Positions 1 to 9,540 of a stretch of 64,000 nt of DNA are shown here, piece by piece. Source of the DNA: JAEUQQ01 sp963697285 (GTDB lineage Bacteria; Acidobacteriota; Vicinamibacteria; Vicinamibacterales; JAFNAJ01). The translations under genes were made by a program, and so were the position numbers. Location: contig CAVONI010000011.1 in NCBI GenBank assembly GCA_963697285.1, positions 1-64,000 on the forward strand. Reading direction: 5' to 3'. A model generated the notes under the pieces. That model saw only the letters and a program-made list of their open reading frames with translations. It searched no databases and was not told where the DNA came from. How positions within the stretch are numbered: the stretch's first letter is position 1; each line of letters opens with the position of its first letter.

Positions 1-713
1 ATGCGGTTGCCGCTCAGGATGCTCATCGGGTCGTGGTCGGGACGGCCACCGGGCAGCAACGTCAACCACGGCGAGAGCTGGACGAGGTTGAGGCGCCGTT
101 CCGCGGGGCTCCTGAGGCCGTCACTCAGCCCCGTGACCGACGGGATCTGGAAGGCATCGTGAAGCGACGGGTGGCGAAGGTCGGCGTCGATCAGCAGCAC
201 CTTGCGCTGGTACGATTCCGACAGCGTTAGCGCGAGGTTCGACGCGGTCAGCGTCTTGCCCTCGTTCGGCACCGCGCTGGCCACCATGACGACCTTGATG
301 CCGCGATCCTGCTGCGCATGGTGCAGGGTTGCCGCAAGCTTGCGGTATTCCTCCAGCAGGTGCGAGGGCATCGACGAGGTGACGACGAGCTTCTCGCCGA
401 GGGCGGCGCTCACGTTCGAGAACAACGAGCCCTTGGCGGGTGGGCGAATGGGAGGCTCCTCGACTGGCGCCTGATCGGTCGGCGCTTCGGCGCCGATCCC
501 CGGCATCGTCCACACGCGCGGCGCGGCAGGCATCGCCTCGGCACCGGCGGTGGGAGCCTGCGCGTCGCCGCCGAAATCCCATGCGCTGTCGGCGGAGGCC
601 GTCGTGTCGATCGGCTCGTTCATGCCTTCGTCGGCGGTCACAGGCTCCGGGTCGGGGACGGGCCTGGCGCCGGTGGCGCCCGCGCGGCGAAACGCTTCTT
701 CGATGCGGCTCAC
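1..713 (-). CDS. XrtA-associated tyrosine autokinase (CpsD/CapB family), partial
   Basis: This is a cytoplasmic BY-kinase-type ATPase that works with a Wzz/GumC partner to control exopolysaccharide polymerisation. About 237 residues are visible before the window edge cuts off the C-terminus, so the tyrosine-rich tail is not seen. The start is a GTG at 713 preceded by AGGAG; the product opens SRIEEAFRRAG, the usual opening of exosortase-linked kinases. An acidic, proline/alanine-rich linker of about 90 residues follows, then the kinase domain with Walker A' AVPNEGKT (Lys about 153) and the second ATPase motif LLIDADLRHP near residue 180. It is the last visible gene of a minus-strand run (Wza, barrel, Wzz, ExeA-like ATPase, kinase), 38 bases after the ATPase gene. 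The family call is firm; the exosortase link rests on gene order. Confidence 0.88.
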   Translation of the reverse strand, partial: MSRIEEAFRRAGATGARPVPDPEPVTADEGMNEPIDTTASADSAWDFGGDAQAPTAGAEAMPAAPRVWTMPGIGAEAPTDQAPVEEPPIRPPAKGSLFSNVSAALGEKLVVTSSMPSHLLEEYRKLAATLHHAQQDRGIKVVMVASAVPNEGKTLTASNLALTLSESYQRKVLLIDADLRHPSLHDAFQIPSVTGLSDGLRSPAERRLNLVQLSPWLTLLPGGRPDHDPMSILSGNR

Positions 714-751
714 GGGATGACTCCTGCTGGGGTCTTCATGGCGACGTCCGC

Positions 752-1741
752 TCAGAAGAACGAGAAGCGACGACGCTTCGAAAAGTTCGAGAACATGCCG
801 CCACGATCGTCATCGGTGCCCGTGGCCGCCTCGGTAGGGCCGGGTGCCTCAGCGTGGTGTGCCGTGGGCACCAACGTCTTGTGGACCGGGCGCGGCGGGA
901 TGGCCGTCGTCGCCATCGGCGGCGACGCGACGTCCAGGTCGAGATCCCTCGTGACCTCGACCACGACATCGACGTCAACCGGCCGGCGGTCCATGGCGAA
1001 CGCTGTCACCAGCGCGTTGTCGCAGATCACGTTGATGGTGCGTGGAACGCCTTTCGAGCGCTCGTGGATCATCACCACGGCGTCTTTCGTGAACAACTCC
1101 CCGCTGTCACCGCCGGCAATGCGGACGCGCTTGGTGATGTACGCGGCCGTTTCGCGCAGGTCGAGCGGTTCCAGGCTGCACCGCAAGGCGATCCGCTGCT
1201 TCAGCTGCCGCAGCCGCGGTTCGTTGAGGCGGTCGGCCAGCTCCGGCTGGCCGATCAGCACCGTCGGCAGCATCTTCTCGTAGGCGGTCTCGAGGTTCGA
1301 GAGGAGGCGCACCTCTTCGAGCAACTCGAACGACAGGCTCTGCGCCTCGTCGATGACGAGCGTCGAGATGCCGCCCGCGCGGTGCCAGTCGAGGGTGGCC
1401 TCGTTGAGCCTCAGGAGGAACTGTGTCTTCGACTTGCCGGCTTCGTCGCCCAGCTGGAATCCGGCAGCGACGAACTCGTAGAACTCCTCGCGGGTGAGCG
1501 TCGGGTTGCTCACGTAGACCGACTTCACGCGGTGCTCGCGCACGAGGTCGAGCGCACACCGCGTCAAGGTCGTCTTGCCCGTGCCGGCTTCGCCCAGCAG
1601 GAGCGTCAATCCCTTGCGCCCCGTGATCCCGAACTGCAACGTGCTGAGCGCCTCGCGGTGCCGGGCCGTGAGGAACAGGAACCGCGGGTTGGTCGTGAGG
1701 TCGAACGGCCGCTCGGTCAGGCCGAAGAACTGCTCGTACAT
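752..1741 (-). CDS. ExeA-like AAA ATPase of the exosortase/EPS locus
   Basis: This 329-residue AAA ATPase resembles ExeA/GspA and matches the ATPase regularly found in XrtA (PEP-CTERM) polysaccharide loci. It opens MYEQFFGLTERPFDL, typical of the family. Walker A is GEAGTGKT (residues 50-57), Walker B is TLVIDEAQ (about 127-134), and a sensor region with GVPRTINVICDNAL follows. The last 80 residues are low-complexity Pro/Ala/Thr and basic, with no peptidoglycan-binding domain visible. Its ATG lies two bases after the stop of the upstream Wzz gene, so translation is probably coupled. The likely role is energising assembly of the polysaccharide export machinery; that role is inferred from family and context. 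Confidence 0.88.
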   Translation of the reverse strand: MYEQFFGLTERPFDLTTNPRFLFLTARHREALSTLQFGITGRKGLTLLLGEAGTGKTTLTRCALDLVREHRVKSVYVSNPTLTREEFYEFVAAGFQLGDEAGKSKTQFLLRLNEATLDWHRAGGISTLVIDEAQSLSFELLEEVRLLSNLETAYEKMLPTVLIGQPELADRLNEPRLRQLKQRIALRCSLEPLDLRETAAYITKRVRIAGGDSGELFTKDAVVMIHERSKGVPRTINVICDNALVTAFAMDRRPVDVDVVVEVTRDLDLDVASPPMATTAIPPRPVHKTLVPTAHHAEAPGPTEAATGTDDDRGGMFSNFSKRRRFSFF

Positions 1742-1743
1742 CG

Positions 1744-3342
1744 TCAGACCCCCAGCTTCAGGAAGCCGAGCTTCCAGGCGAGGGCCGTTGCCAACCCGAG
1801 CACGACGACGGTCGTCGCCGTGGCGACCGAGAGAAGGAACCGGCGCCGCCGCGCCTTCAGCCGTTCGGCCGTCGTCTGCATCACGGGGATCATGGCGACC
1901 ACAGGCAATGCCAGCGTCACCACGATGTCCTGATCGGTGAGGAAGGTGGTGTCGCGGTATTCGAGAAACGCGACGAGCCCGAGGCCCAGCGCCAGCCCGG
2001 CGAGGGCGCCCATCAGGTTGATTCGTTGCCGGTTCGGGCTCTCGGGGCGTTCAGGCAGCCGCGCCGGGTCGATGATCTTGAACTGCTCGCCGATCTGGCG
2101 GCGTTCGAGATTGGCCGAGATGCGGGCGTCCTCGCGCTTCGACAGCAGCGACGTATAGCGCTCCTGGAGTGTCTGGTAGTCGCGCGTCAAGGCCACCAGT
2201 TCCGACTCGCGTGCGGGGGCTGCCTCGACGCGCGCCTGGTAGTCGGCGAGCATCCGGCGCAGCCGCTGGTCCTCGCGCTGCTTCGCCGCCAGCTGCACGT
2301 CGAGGTTCAGGATCTGGCCGCGCAACTCGTCGATGCGCGCCTGGCGTTGTGGGTCGGCGACGCGGCCCACGGTTGGATCACCGGGCGACATCGGCTGCGA
2401 GACGGCTTCCTCGGCACGCCCTCCGCTCGAGTTCCGCGACGGCCTTTCGTGCGCGAATCACGTCGGGATGCTCCGGCTTGAGGCGTGTCTCCAACGCGGC
2501 GAGCTGCGCGCGTGCCGCTTCGGCCTGTGCGGCGGCGGGCGCTGTACCGCCTGCCTCGCCGGCCACGCCTCCTGATGCCGTCGCCGGTGCCGTCATGGCA
2601 TCGTTCAGCATGCGCATGAGGATGGCGCGCTGATCGCGGTCGCGCATCGCCGACTCGCTGATGGTCTGCAACTGCGTCTGCGTGTTCTGCAGCACCTGCA
2701 GGTTCGCCTGCGTCTGGGTGGGCAGCTGCCCCATGTACTGGCGCTTGTAGGTTTCGAGGCGCTGCTCGTTCTCGAGCAACTGCCGGCGTGCTTCTTCGAG
2801 TTGCGACTCGAGGAACTGGTCGGTGCCTTCGGCCAGCACCTCGCGATCGCGCAGGTTCTCTTCGATGAACAGCGAGGCGATGCGTTCGGTCACCTGCATC
2901 GCCGTGCGCGCGTTCTCGTACGAGAAGCCGACACGGAACGAGGTGGAGTCGTCATTGCCGCGGCCCCGCGCGATCTGGACGTTCACGTCCTGGAGCCGCA
3001 TGCGCTGGACGACGTCCTCCATGATGCCGGTCTTGCGCTCCTCGGGGTAGAGGTTGAAGTCGAGGATGATCCGCTCGAGGCGCGTGCGGCTCATGATCTG
3101 CTGGCTGATCGACTGCAGGCGTTCGTCCACTTCGGCGGTCACCGTCGAGCGCACGAACTCCCTCGGCACCCGCTGCGGCACGACGATGATCAGGCTCTCG
3201 GACCGGTAGCGGTTCGGCAGGTAGTGCGCGTAGATGGCGACCGCCAATCGTAACGATCGACGAACGGGATCACGATCAGCCACTTGCGGCGCCAGGCAAT
3301 CGCGACGATGTCTTCGGGCCGGTACTTCTTTCCGGGCAGCAC
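1744..3342 (-). CDS. Wzz/GumC-type polysaccharide chain-length determinant (frame broken)
   Basis: This inner-membrane protein sets polysaccharide chain length together with the tyrosine kinase. The GTG at 3342 has AGGAGG just upstream and begins LPGKKYRPEDIVAIAWRRKW, a cytoplasmic start followed by the first membrane segment. A long periplasmic coiled-coil region follows (LESQLEEARRQLLENEQRLETY and similar), then the GNVR-like segment, and a second membrane segment near the C-terminus (LMGALAGLALGLGLVAFLEY). A further hydrophobic stretch sits at the very end. The frame breaks near 3240-3255 and again near 2416; removing single bases restores one protein of about 530 residues, the normal length for exosortase-linked chain-length proteins. 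The breaks look like sequencing indels. Confidence 0.85.
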
Positions 3343-3357
3343 GATAACCTCCTTGCG

Positions 3358-4734
3358 TCAGCGTACGAGCGGGAGCCACACGACCAGGCTCACACGCACG
3401 CCCTGGCGCGTGCTCTCTGGCGCGAGGCCTTCGGGCAGCGCCGCCGCGCCTTCGTCGAACTGGTAGCGGTAGTAGAAATAGGATCCCTGCAGCGCCAGCA
3501 TCTGTGTCAAGCGCAAACTGCACCTGCTCCGAGCACGTAGGTGGTTCGAGTGTCACGGTTGTCGGCATCGTTCGACGAGATGCCGAGTTGTCCCCAGTTG
3601 ACACCCGCGGAACTCTGCAGCAATGACGCGCGTGCCAAGGTATCCACCGATGTCCGCCACAACGCGAGTCGGTAGAAGAACGGGTCATTGAAGCCGTTCA
3701 CGAACTGGAGGTTGCGCGCGTAGGTCAGACCGGGCGGCCCACGTACGGCCAAACTGCCTGGTCAGGTTGGCGTTACCGATCACGTAGAAATGCGTGTGCC
3801 GCTGTCGTAGTCGTGGCCATCGCCGACCCGATGCCGAACGACAGCAGCGTGCGCGGCGACAACGAGAACGCCAGCGTCCGCGTGTAGTCGATGCCGCCGT
3901 CGATACCGTGCAACTCGGTCCGTGCGCTCCCGGCGCTGTCCCGTTCGTCATCGTGCGGTACGAATACCCGAGCCGCGCCGCGGGCATGGCGTGTGAGCGA
4001 GTACGTGAACCCGGCCCGGCGCCGTAGTTCTCGGCGTCGTCGCAGGCCGCCGTCCTCGAGGAAATCGACGGCGCTGATAGTCGCGCCTGCGCGAAAAACG
4101 CGGCGCGCGACGAAAACGCCCGACTGAACTGCAGCGTCGAGTCGAGCGACACGTTCTCTTGCTTGCTCACCCGCACGTCGTTCGGAGGTCGCGGCCTGGG
4201 GCACCAGGGGGACCTCGACGCCCGGCGACCGGAAAGACGCGCGTACGAGTAGAAGGGCGAGTAGCGCCACGGTCTGCGAGAACCTGCAGGCTCGTCCTCG
4301 AGTTGATCGTCCAGTTCAGCCCCAGCCCGCCGTTGCGCGCTCGTGGCCACCAGGTTGTCGACGTCGGTGTAGACGTTCGATGACGTGCCCGCCAACGCCT
4401 CGAGTGAGAGCCGCTCGACCACATTGCGCCGGTATCGCAAGCTGGCGGAGCCACCCGCGTACTTGCTGCTGACGTTGACGCCGCTTCCGAACTCCGGGTT
4501 GGAGGGCCCGCCACCGGCTCGAGCCGCTGATGTCGTCGTCGTAGCCCCCGAACAACGACACCGTCAGGTCGAGCAATCTGCCCGTTCTCGTCGGGCGCGT
4601 TGTTGCGCGCCGAACAGGCCTCGGTAGGGGCGCGCGGCGCGCGGGTCACGCACCGGCTGGGCGCACACGTCTGCGGCAGCGCCCACGAGGAGCACTGCAG
4701 CGACCAGGAGCGACCAGCGGCGGGTCCGTGCCAT
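3358..4734 (-). CDS. Outer-membrane beta-barrel protein of the exosortase/EPS locus (frame broken)
   Basis: The gene lies between Wza and Wzz, where XrtA loci carry a large outer-membrane barrel protein. The ATG at 4734 opens a clear signal peptide (MARTRRWSLLVAAVLLVGAA, cleaved after CAQ); a GTG at 4752 overlapping the previous stop is an alternative start. Pieces of one protein appear in all three frames: MLDLTVSLFGGYDDDISGSS, then a segment with RRNVVERLSLEALAGTSSNVY, then HFYVIGNANLTRQFGRTW, ending SLVVWLPLVR before the TGA at 3358. Alternating hydrophobic strands and aromatic residues fit a barrel. At least four frame breaks prevent a reliable full translation. The family assignment is by position and barrel-like pattern; a specific function is not claimed. 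Confidence 0.6.
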
Positions 4735-4751
4735 CGGGATGCGAGCTTTCA

Positions 4752-5483
4752 CTACGGAACCAGGATCGTGTCGCCGGGCTTCAGCAGGATGTTCTGCTGC
4801 AGGTTCTTGCCCTTCATCACGTCCTTGTAGTTGAACTTGAGCGTCTCGGTCTTCGCGCCCGTCGTGCGCATGATGATGATCTTGTCAGTCTTCGCGAACT
4901 CCACCGTGCCCCCGGCCAGCGAGAGCGCCTGCAGCACGGTCAGCGGCCCGCCGAGCGGATACGGTCCGGGCTTGCCGACCTGTCCGGTCACGAAGAACCG
5001 GCGGCTGTTGATCTGCCGGACGACGATGGTGGCGTTCGGATCCTCGACGTACTGTGCCGCAGCCTTCTGCACCGCCTCGCGCAGTTGATCGGGCGTGAGG
5101 CCCGCGGCCTGGACGTCGTTCAGCAGCGGCAGCGTGATCTTGCCGTCCGGCCGGACAGCCACCTGTTCGACCGACAGATCCTTCTCGCGCCAGAACAACA
5201 CCGCCAGCACGTCGTCGGGACCGATCACGTAGTCGGTCGGCGGCGTGACGGCGTCGGCGGGCACCGGCGGGGAAGTGACGCCGGGCTTGGCCGGCGGAGT
5301 GACCGCGGGCTTCGCCGGTGTCGCCGGCTTCTGGTTCGGCGTCGCCGGCTGCGCGGCAGCCTTCGGGGCTTCCTTGGCCTTGGGATCAGCAGGCTTGGGA
5401 CTGGTCGCCTGGGCCTGGGCAAACGCCCCGGCGGCAACGCCAAGTGCAACGACGGCAATCAGGTATGTGCGGATGTGTCGCAT
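4752..5483 (-). CDS. Wza-like polysaccharide export protein (Poly_export/SLBB)
   Basis: This 243-residue periplasmic/outer-membrane protein forms part of the polysaccharide export channel. The ATG at 5483 begins a signal peptide (MRHIRTYLIAVVALGVAAGAFA); an upstream in-frame extension lacks a ribosome site and reads like non-coding sequence. Residues 25-75 are a Lys/Pro/Ala-rich linker. The Poly_export domain follows with YVIGPDDVLAVLFWRE and VRPDGKITLPLLNDVQAAGLTP, then an SLBB domain with FFVTGQVGKPGPYPL and LKPGDTILVP at the end. No lipobox Cys is seen. It is the first gene of the minus-strand EPS run; its TAG overlaps the possible GTG start of the barrel gene. Confidence 0.9.
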   Translation of the reverse strand: MRHIRTYLIAVVALGVAAGAFAQAQATSPKPADPKAKEAPKAAAQPATPNQKPATPAKPAVTPPAKPGVTSPPVPADAVTPPTDYVIGPDDVLAVLFWREKDLSVEQVAVRPDGKITLPLLNDVQAAGLTPDQLREAVQKAAAQYVEDPNATIVVRQINSRRFFVTGQVGKPGPYPLGGPLTVLQALSLAGGTVEFAKTDKIIIMRTTGAKTETLKFNYKDVMKGKNLQQNILLKPGDTILVP

Positions 5484-5626
5484 GGTGCTCTCGGTAAGAA
5501 TCGTCAACACTCCATTTGAGCATGAACCGCACACGGCGTCACACGCAAACACGGCCGTTCGTGGTTCGGGTGCGGCGGTGGCATCGGGCCGGGCGTGTCC
5601 GGGCCGCGCACCTGGCCCGACACGCA

Positions 5627-5684
5627 CGGGCCGCGCGGGGCGCGGCCCCTACACCTGACCACCTGGCCGGCGCGGCCCCTACGC
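5627..5684 (-). repeat. GTAGGGGCCGC hairpin repeat, one full and one partial copy
   Basis: A full copy (5627-5656) and a shortened copy (about 5664-5684) of the window-wide GC hairpin lie between the Wza and sugar dehydrogenase genes. Read on the minus strand each starts GTAGGGGCCGCG and folds back on itself. The second copy overlaps the end of the dehydrogenase gene and contains its TAG stop at 5679-5681. Confidence 0.75.
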
Positions 5685-6997
5685 CTTCACTACGCGGCCG
5701 GGTCCTTCGGGCCATGTCTTCACGACGTTGCGGGTGTCAACCACCAGGCCGACGCCCTTGTACAGGGCCGGATCCGAGAACTGCGCGTGCGCCGTTGACA
5801 GCACGACGGCGTCGTAGGCCGCGAACGCACCGGGTTCGCAGCGCACAGATGCCATCTGGATGTCGTGCTTTCGTCCTGGCCGGGCGACGGGGAAGTAGGG
5901 GTCGCAGTAGTCCACGTCAGCCCCCGCCTCCTGCAGCAGCTCGATGATTTCGTACGACGGCGACTCCCGGTCGTCGTCGATGTTCTCCTTGTAGGAGAGC
6001 CCGAGCACGAGGATCTTCGAGCCCTTCACCGACCTCGTCGTCGTCGTTGAGCGCCTCGGCGACCTTCGACACGACGTAGTGCGGCATCGAGGTGTTCACC
6101 TCGCCGGCCAGCTCGATGAAGCGTGTCCAGATCCCGTACTCGGCTGCCTTCCACGAGAGATAGAACGGGTCGAGCGGGATGCAGTGCCCGCCAAGCCCCG
6201 GCCCGGGGTAGAACGGAGTGAAACCGAACGGCTTGGTCTTGGCCGCCTCGATCACCTCCCAGACATCCACGCCCATCTTGTCGAACGTCACCTTCAACTC
6301 GTTGACCAGCGCGATGTTGATCGACCGGTAGACGTTCTCGAGCAGCTTGCACGATTCCGCCACCCGCGACGACGAGACGGGGACCACGCGGTCAACCGCC
6401 GACGCGTACAGGGCCACCGCGACCTCGGTGGACGTCGCGTTCACGCCGCCCACGACCTTCGGGATGGTCCGGGTGTCGAACTTCGGGTTGCCTGGATCCT
6501 CGCGTTCGGGCGAGAACGCCAGCAGGAAGTCGTTCGGGCAGGTGAGGCCCGTGGCTTCGAGGATCGGCTGCACTTCTTCGTCGGTGGTGCCGGGGTAGGT
6601 GGTCGATTCGAGGACGACCAGCTGGCCCGGGACGCAGGCGCTTCGCGATCTCGCGCGCCGAGTTGTGCACGAACGACAGGTCGGGCTCGCGATGCTGGCC
6701 GAGCGGAGTCGGGACGCAGATCAACACGGCGTCGCATTCGCGGAGGCCGTCGAAGTCGGTGCTCGCCGTGAAGCGGCCGCTGCCGACCGACTTGGCCACG
6801 CGCGCCGAGCCGATGTGCTTGATGTACGACTCACCGCGCGACAGGGCGTCGATTTTCTTCGCGTCCACGTCGAAGCCGACGACGGTGAAACCGGCCTCTT
6901 CGAAGACGAGCGCCAGCGGAAGTCCCACATAGCCCATGCCGATGATGCCCACGCGCGCGGTGCGCGCGGCGACCCGTTGCTTCAACTGTTCGATCAT
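5679..6997 (-). CDS. UDP-N-acetylglucosamine/UDP-sugar 6-dehydrogenase (WbpA/WecC family; frame broken)
   Basis: This cytoplasmic enzyme oxidises C6 of a UDP-sugar with NAD to give a uronic-acid precursor for surface polysaccharide. The ATG at 6997 begins MIEQLKQRVAARTARVG. The Rossmann motif GMGYVGLPLALVFEEAG starts near residue 19. The conserved segments SPEREDPGN, VAESCKLLENVYRSINIALVNE and GPGLGGHCIPLDPFYLSW are present, the last carrying the catalytic Cys. The closing domain has KILVLGLSYKENIDDDRESP. The frame breaks near 6628, where CCCGGG seems to hold one extra G, and near 6027. Corrected length is about 438 residues, normal for the family. SPEREDPGN and the C-terminal domain favour the UDP-N-acetyl-sugar subgroup. 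It probably feeds the neighbouring EPS system. Confidence 0.87.
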
Positions 6998-7438
6998 TTT
7001 CGTCAGGCTCCGATGGGCCGTATCCGCACACGTCACAGGACGGGGCGCGGCCCGCACACACTCTTGTTAGTCGGCACATGCCGGGGGCGACTGCAATTGT
7101 CGCGGGGTCTATCGGCGGCACCGTGCCGATACCCGGGAGCACGGCGCCGGTGTACGGGTCGCGCGGCATTCTTGTCCGGGCCGCGCGGGGGCGCGGCCCC
7201 TACACCTGTACTTCTACATCTGCATCACGTTCACCGGCGACATCCCCCGGTCACTTTGGGGATTTGGGAGGAACCATGTTTCTGGGCCAGGTGTAGGGGC
7301 CGCGCCCCTGCGCGGCCCGGACGTCCGAACGTTGGCACCCCTGGTCCCCGGACGTCGTTGGGGCCGCCGGCCCCGATACCCGGGCCGCGCAGGCCGGCGC
7401 GGCGCCCTACACCGGCCGGTGAACGTTCGGCACGGCCC
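6998..7438. other. Intergenic region filled with GC hairpin repeats
   Basis: No gene is visible here. The stretch holds copies of the GTAGGGGCCGC hairpin family at 7177-7207 (minus orientation), 7291-7320 (plus orientation) and degenerate copies across 7381-7445 (minus). The last copy contains the TAG stop (7439-7441) of the sigma-54 regulator gene. The opposed copies at 7177 and 7291 could also pair with each other. Between them lies unremarkable sequence. Confidence 0.7.
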
Positions 7439-8519
7439 CTACTGCCGGTACTCCTTGAAGGGCAACTGGCAGTCGTGCTTGCGCAGGAAGTTCAGGAAGC
7501 GCTTGTAGTCGTTCACGTCCATGTTGAACAGCTTGCACACGATCTTGTAGTTGCCGCGCGCCTCCTCGAGGCCGCGCCGCACGAGGTCGCGCACGTTCTG
7601 CCGCGTGATCTCGCGCTGCATGTAGAGCGGGTACACCGCCGTCCAGAACGACTCGCCGTCCTCGGCCATCCGCTTGAAGAGGTCGTCGGCGACGGTCCGC
7701 CGCCGCTCGCGCTTCGGCCGGAGCGACACGCCGCGCTGGGCGCGGAGTTCGGGCGGCAGATCCTCGAGCTTCACGTTCTCGTGCTTGCCCGTGACGACGA
7801 GCCGCTCGATGACGTTCTCGAGCTCGCGGACGTTGCCGGGCCACGCGTAATCGACCAGGCTCTGGAAGGCGTCGGGCTCGATGCCGGTCACCAGGTACGT
7901 GTTCGACTTGGTGAAACGCTTGAGGAAGTGGTCGATCATCTGCGGGATGTCTTCCTTGCGCTCGCGCAGGGGAGGCACCCAGAAGTGGATGACGTTCAGG
8001 CGGTAGAACAGGTCTTCGCGGAACAGGCCCTGCGCGATCATGTCCTGCAGGTTGCGGTTGGTGGCGGCGATCAGGCGGACGTTGACGACGCGGCCCGTGC
8101 GGTCGGCGCCGACCTTCTGCAATTCGCCCGTCTCGAGAAAGCGCAGCAGGAGGCCCTGCATCCGCAGCGTCATCTCGCCGACTTCGTCGAGGAAGATCGT
8201 GCCCTCGTCGGCGACTTCGAGCTTGCCCGGCTTGTCGCGATACGCGCCCGGTGAAGGAGCCCTTCACGTGGCCGAACAGCTCGGATTCGAGCAGCGTTTC
8301 GGGCAGGCCGGCGCAGTTGACGGCCACGAACGGGCGCTCGACCCGCGGGCTGTGCTCGTGGATGGCCTTGGCCACCAGTTCCTTGCCGACGCCGCTCTCG
8401 CCCGTGACGAGCACCTTGGCGTCGGAGCGGGCGATACGCAGGATCTCCTGCTTCAGCTCCAGCATCTGCGCGCTGGAGCCGATCAACTGCGCGCCCTCGG
8501 TCCTCATCAGTGAACTCAA
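7439..8519 (-). CDS. Sigma-54-dependent transcriptional activator without receiver domain (frame broken)
   Basis: This is an RpoN-dependent enhancer-binding protein with only a short N-terminus before its AAA+ domain. It has Walker A GESGVGKE (residues about 40-47), the sigma-54-contacting loop GSFTGA near 86-91, and GEMTLRMQGLLLRFLETGE plus NVRLIAATNRNL further on. DYAWPGNVRELENVIERLV marks the R-finger/sensor region. The C-terminal part (FKRMAEDGESFWTAVYPLY and NYKIVCKLFNMDVNDYKRFLNFLRKH) is a divergent DNA-binding domain. The start is either TTG at 8519, which has AGGGG upstream, or ATG at 8507. The frame breaks near 8249, where ACCGGGCGCG should probably read ACCGGCGCG. The missing receiver suggests control by a partner protein or by expression level. 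It is a candidate regulator of the -24/-12 promoters found elsewhere in the window. Confidence 0.85.
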
Positions 8520-8573
8520 GCTGTGCCCCTACCTTACGCACCGGCGGCCGCCACGTGCGGACGGCCAGCGCGC

Positions 8574-8912
8574 CTACTGATCCTGCCTCAGGAACTTCGC
8601 GAGCTTTCGCCGCACATCCTCGTCGAGCGACACGAACTCGGTGCCCAGGCGATAGGTGCCGGTGCCTCGACCCGAGGGCCCCGACATCACGCGCCTGACT
8701 TCGACAATCATGGTCACGGGTTCGGTGCCGAGACGCGTGCGCAACTGCGCGCGGCGCCCGACTTCGAGCGGCTGTGAACTCGCCAGCAAGACACCCGACT
8801 CGCTGATGTCGATGACCTGCACGGTCGCCGACACCGGCAGCGTGACCTCGGGCTCCGGCGCCGGCAAGGCGATCCGTGGAGACCGACGACGGTCGGGCGT
8901 GGCGTTGCTCAT
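8574..8912 (-). CDS. PilZ domain protein
   Basis: This 112-residue protein is one PilZ domain, a c-di-GMP-binding fold. The N-terminus carries the arginine motif in MSNATPDRRRSPRIALP, and VIDISESGVLLASSQPLEVG matches the D/NxSxxG motif. The start at 8912 overlaps the stop of the preceding PilZ gene as ATGA, so the two are translationally coupled. It lies between that gene and the sigma-54 activator on the same strand. Output is unknown, but the position near EPS genes fits c-di-GMP control of polysaccharide. Confidence 0.85.
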   Translation of the reverse strand: MSNATPDRRRSPRIALPAPEPEVTLPVSATVQVIDISESGVLLASSQPLEVGRRAQLRTRLGTEPVTMIVEVRRVMSGPSGRGTGTYRLGTEFVSLDEDVRRKLAKFLRQDQ

Positions 8913-9271
8913 TGAGCCGATTCCTGCGGCAGGTCCGTTCCGGTTCCCATGAGGGCCATGAGATGTGCCGACGCCGCCTCGGGCGGGGCCAGGAACTCGA
9001 GCCCAATCATGAACCGCGGGGCGGGCCCCTGCAACTGCTCGACGTGCCGCACCCGGGCCTGCACGTCGCACCACTGTCCCTCGATGTCGAGGCGGACACG
9101 GTGGACCGAGTCGACGGCCAGCGCGAAACGCGATTCCAGGAGCGCCCCACCGGGGCTCACGTTCCGCATCCGCAGCGACTCGATCGTCTCCAAGGCTCCC
9201 CACAGTTGGCCGACGATTTCGAAGCGTCGCCGGGTTCGGCGGTCTCCGAGGCGACGGCGTGGCGTGTCCAT
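8909..9271 (-). CDS. PilZ domain protein, first of a coupled pair
   Basis: The ATG at 9271 gives a 120-residue protein. It opens MDTPRRRLGDRRTRRRFEIVG, an arginine-rich PilZ N-terminus, and has RNVSPGGALLES as the second c-di-GMP motif. Weak similarity in the rest suggests a diverged barrel. Its TGA overlaps the ATG of the next PilZ gene. The 269 bases upstream (9272-9540) hold no gene and presumably contain the promoter of the pair, but I cannot name its elements. Confidence 0.78.
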   Translation of the reverse strand: MDTPRRRLGDRRTRRRFEIVGQLWGALETIESLRMRNVSPGGALLESRFALAVDSVHRVRLDIEGQWCDVQARVRHVEQLQGPAPRFMIGLEFLAPPEAASAHLMALMGTGTDLPQESAQ

Positions 9272-9540
9272 ACGCGGATCCAGGGGGGATGACGGGGCTC
9301 GGAAATTCCGGCCAACCGGCGCCACGGCGACGGTCGGGGAACAGAACATTCGACACTTGGAATGCAAGCTGATCGCCATCAGGCGACCGAACTGCCCCCT
9401 CGCCCGTAAAGCCACGTCGTTTCAGCACTTGACAATGCGAGTCCCTGCGCAGACCCGTAACGATAGGCGCCCAAAATACCACGCCGCCAAGAAGAAAGTC
9501 TACCTGAAAGCGAAGTGAAGGTGCTCGCTTGGCCGGATTC

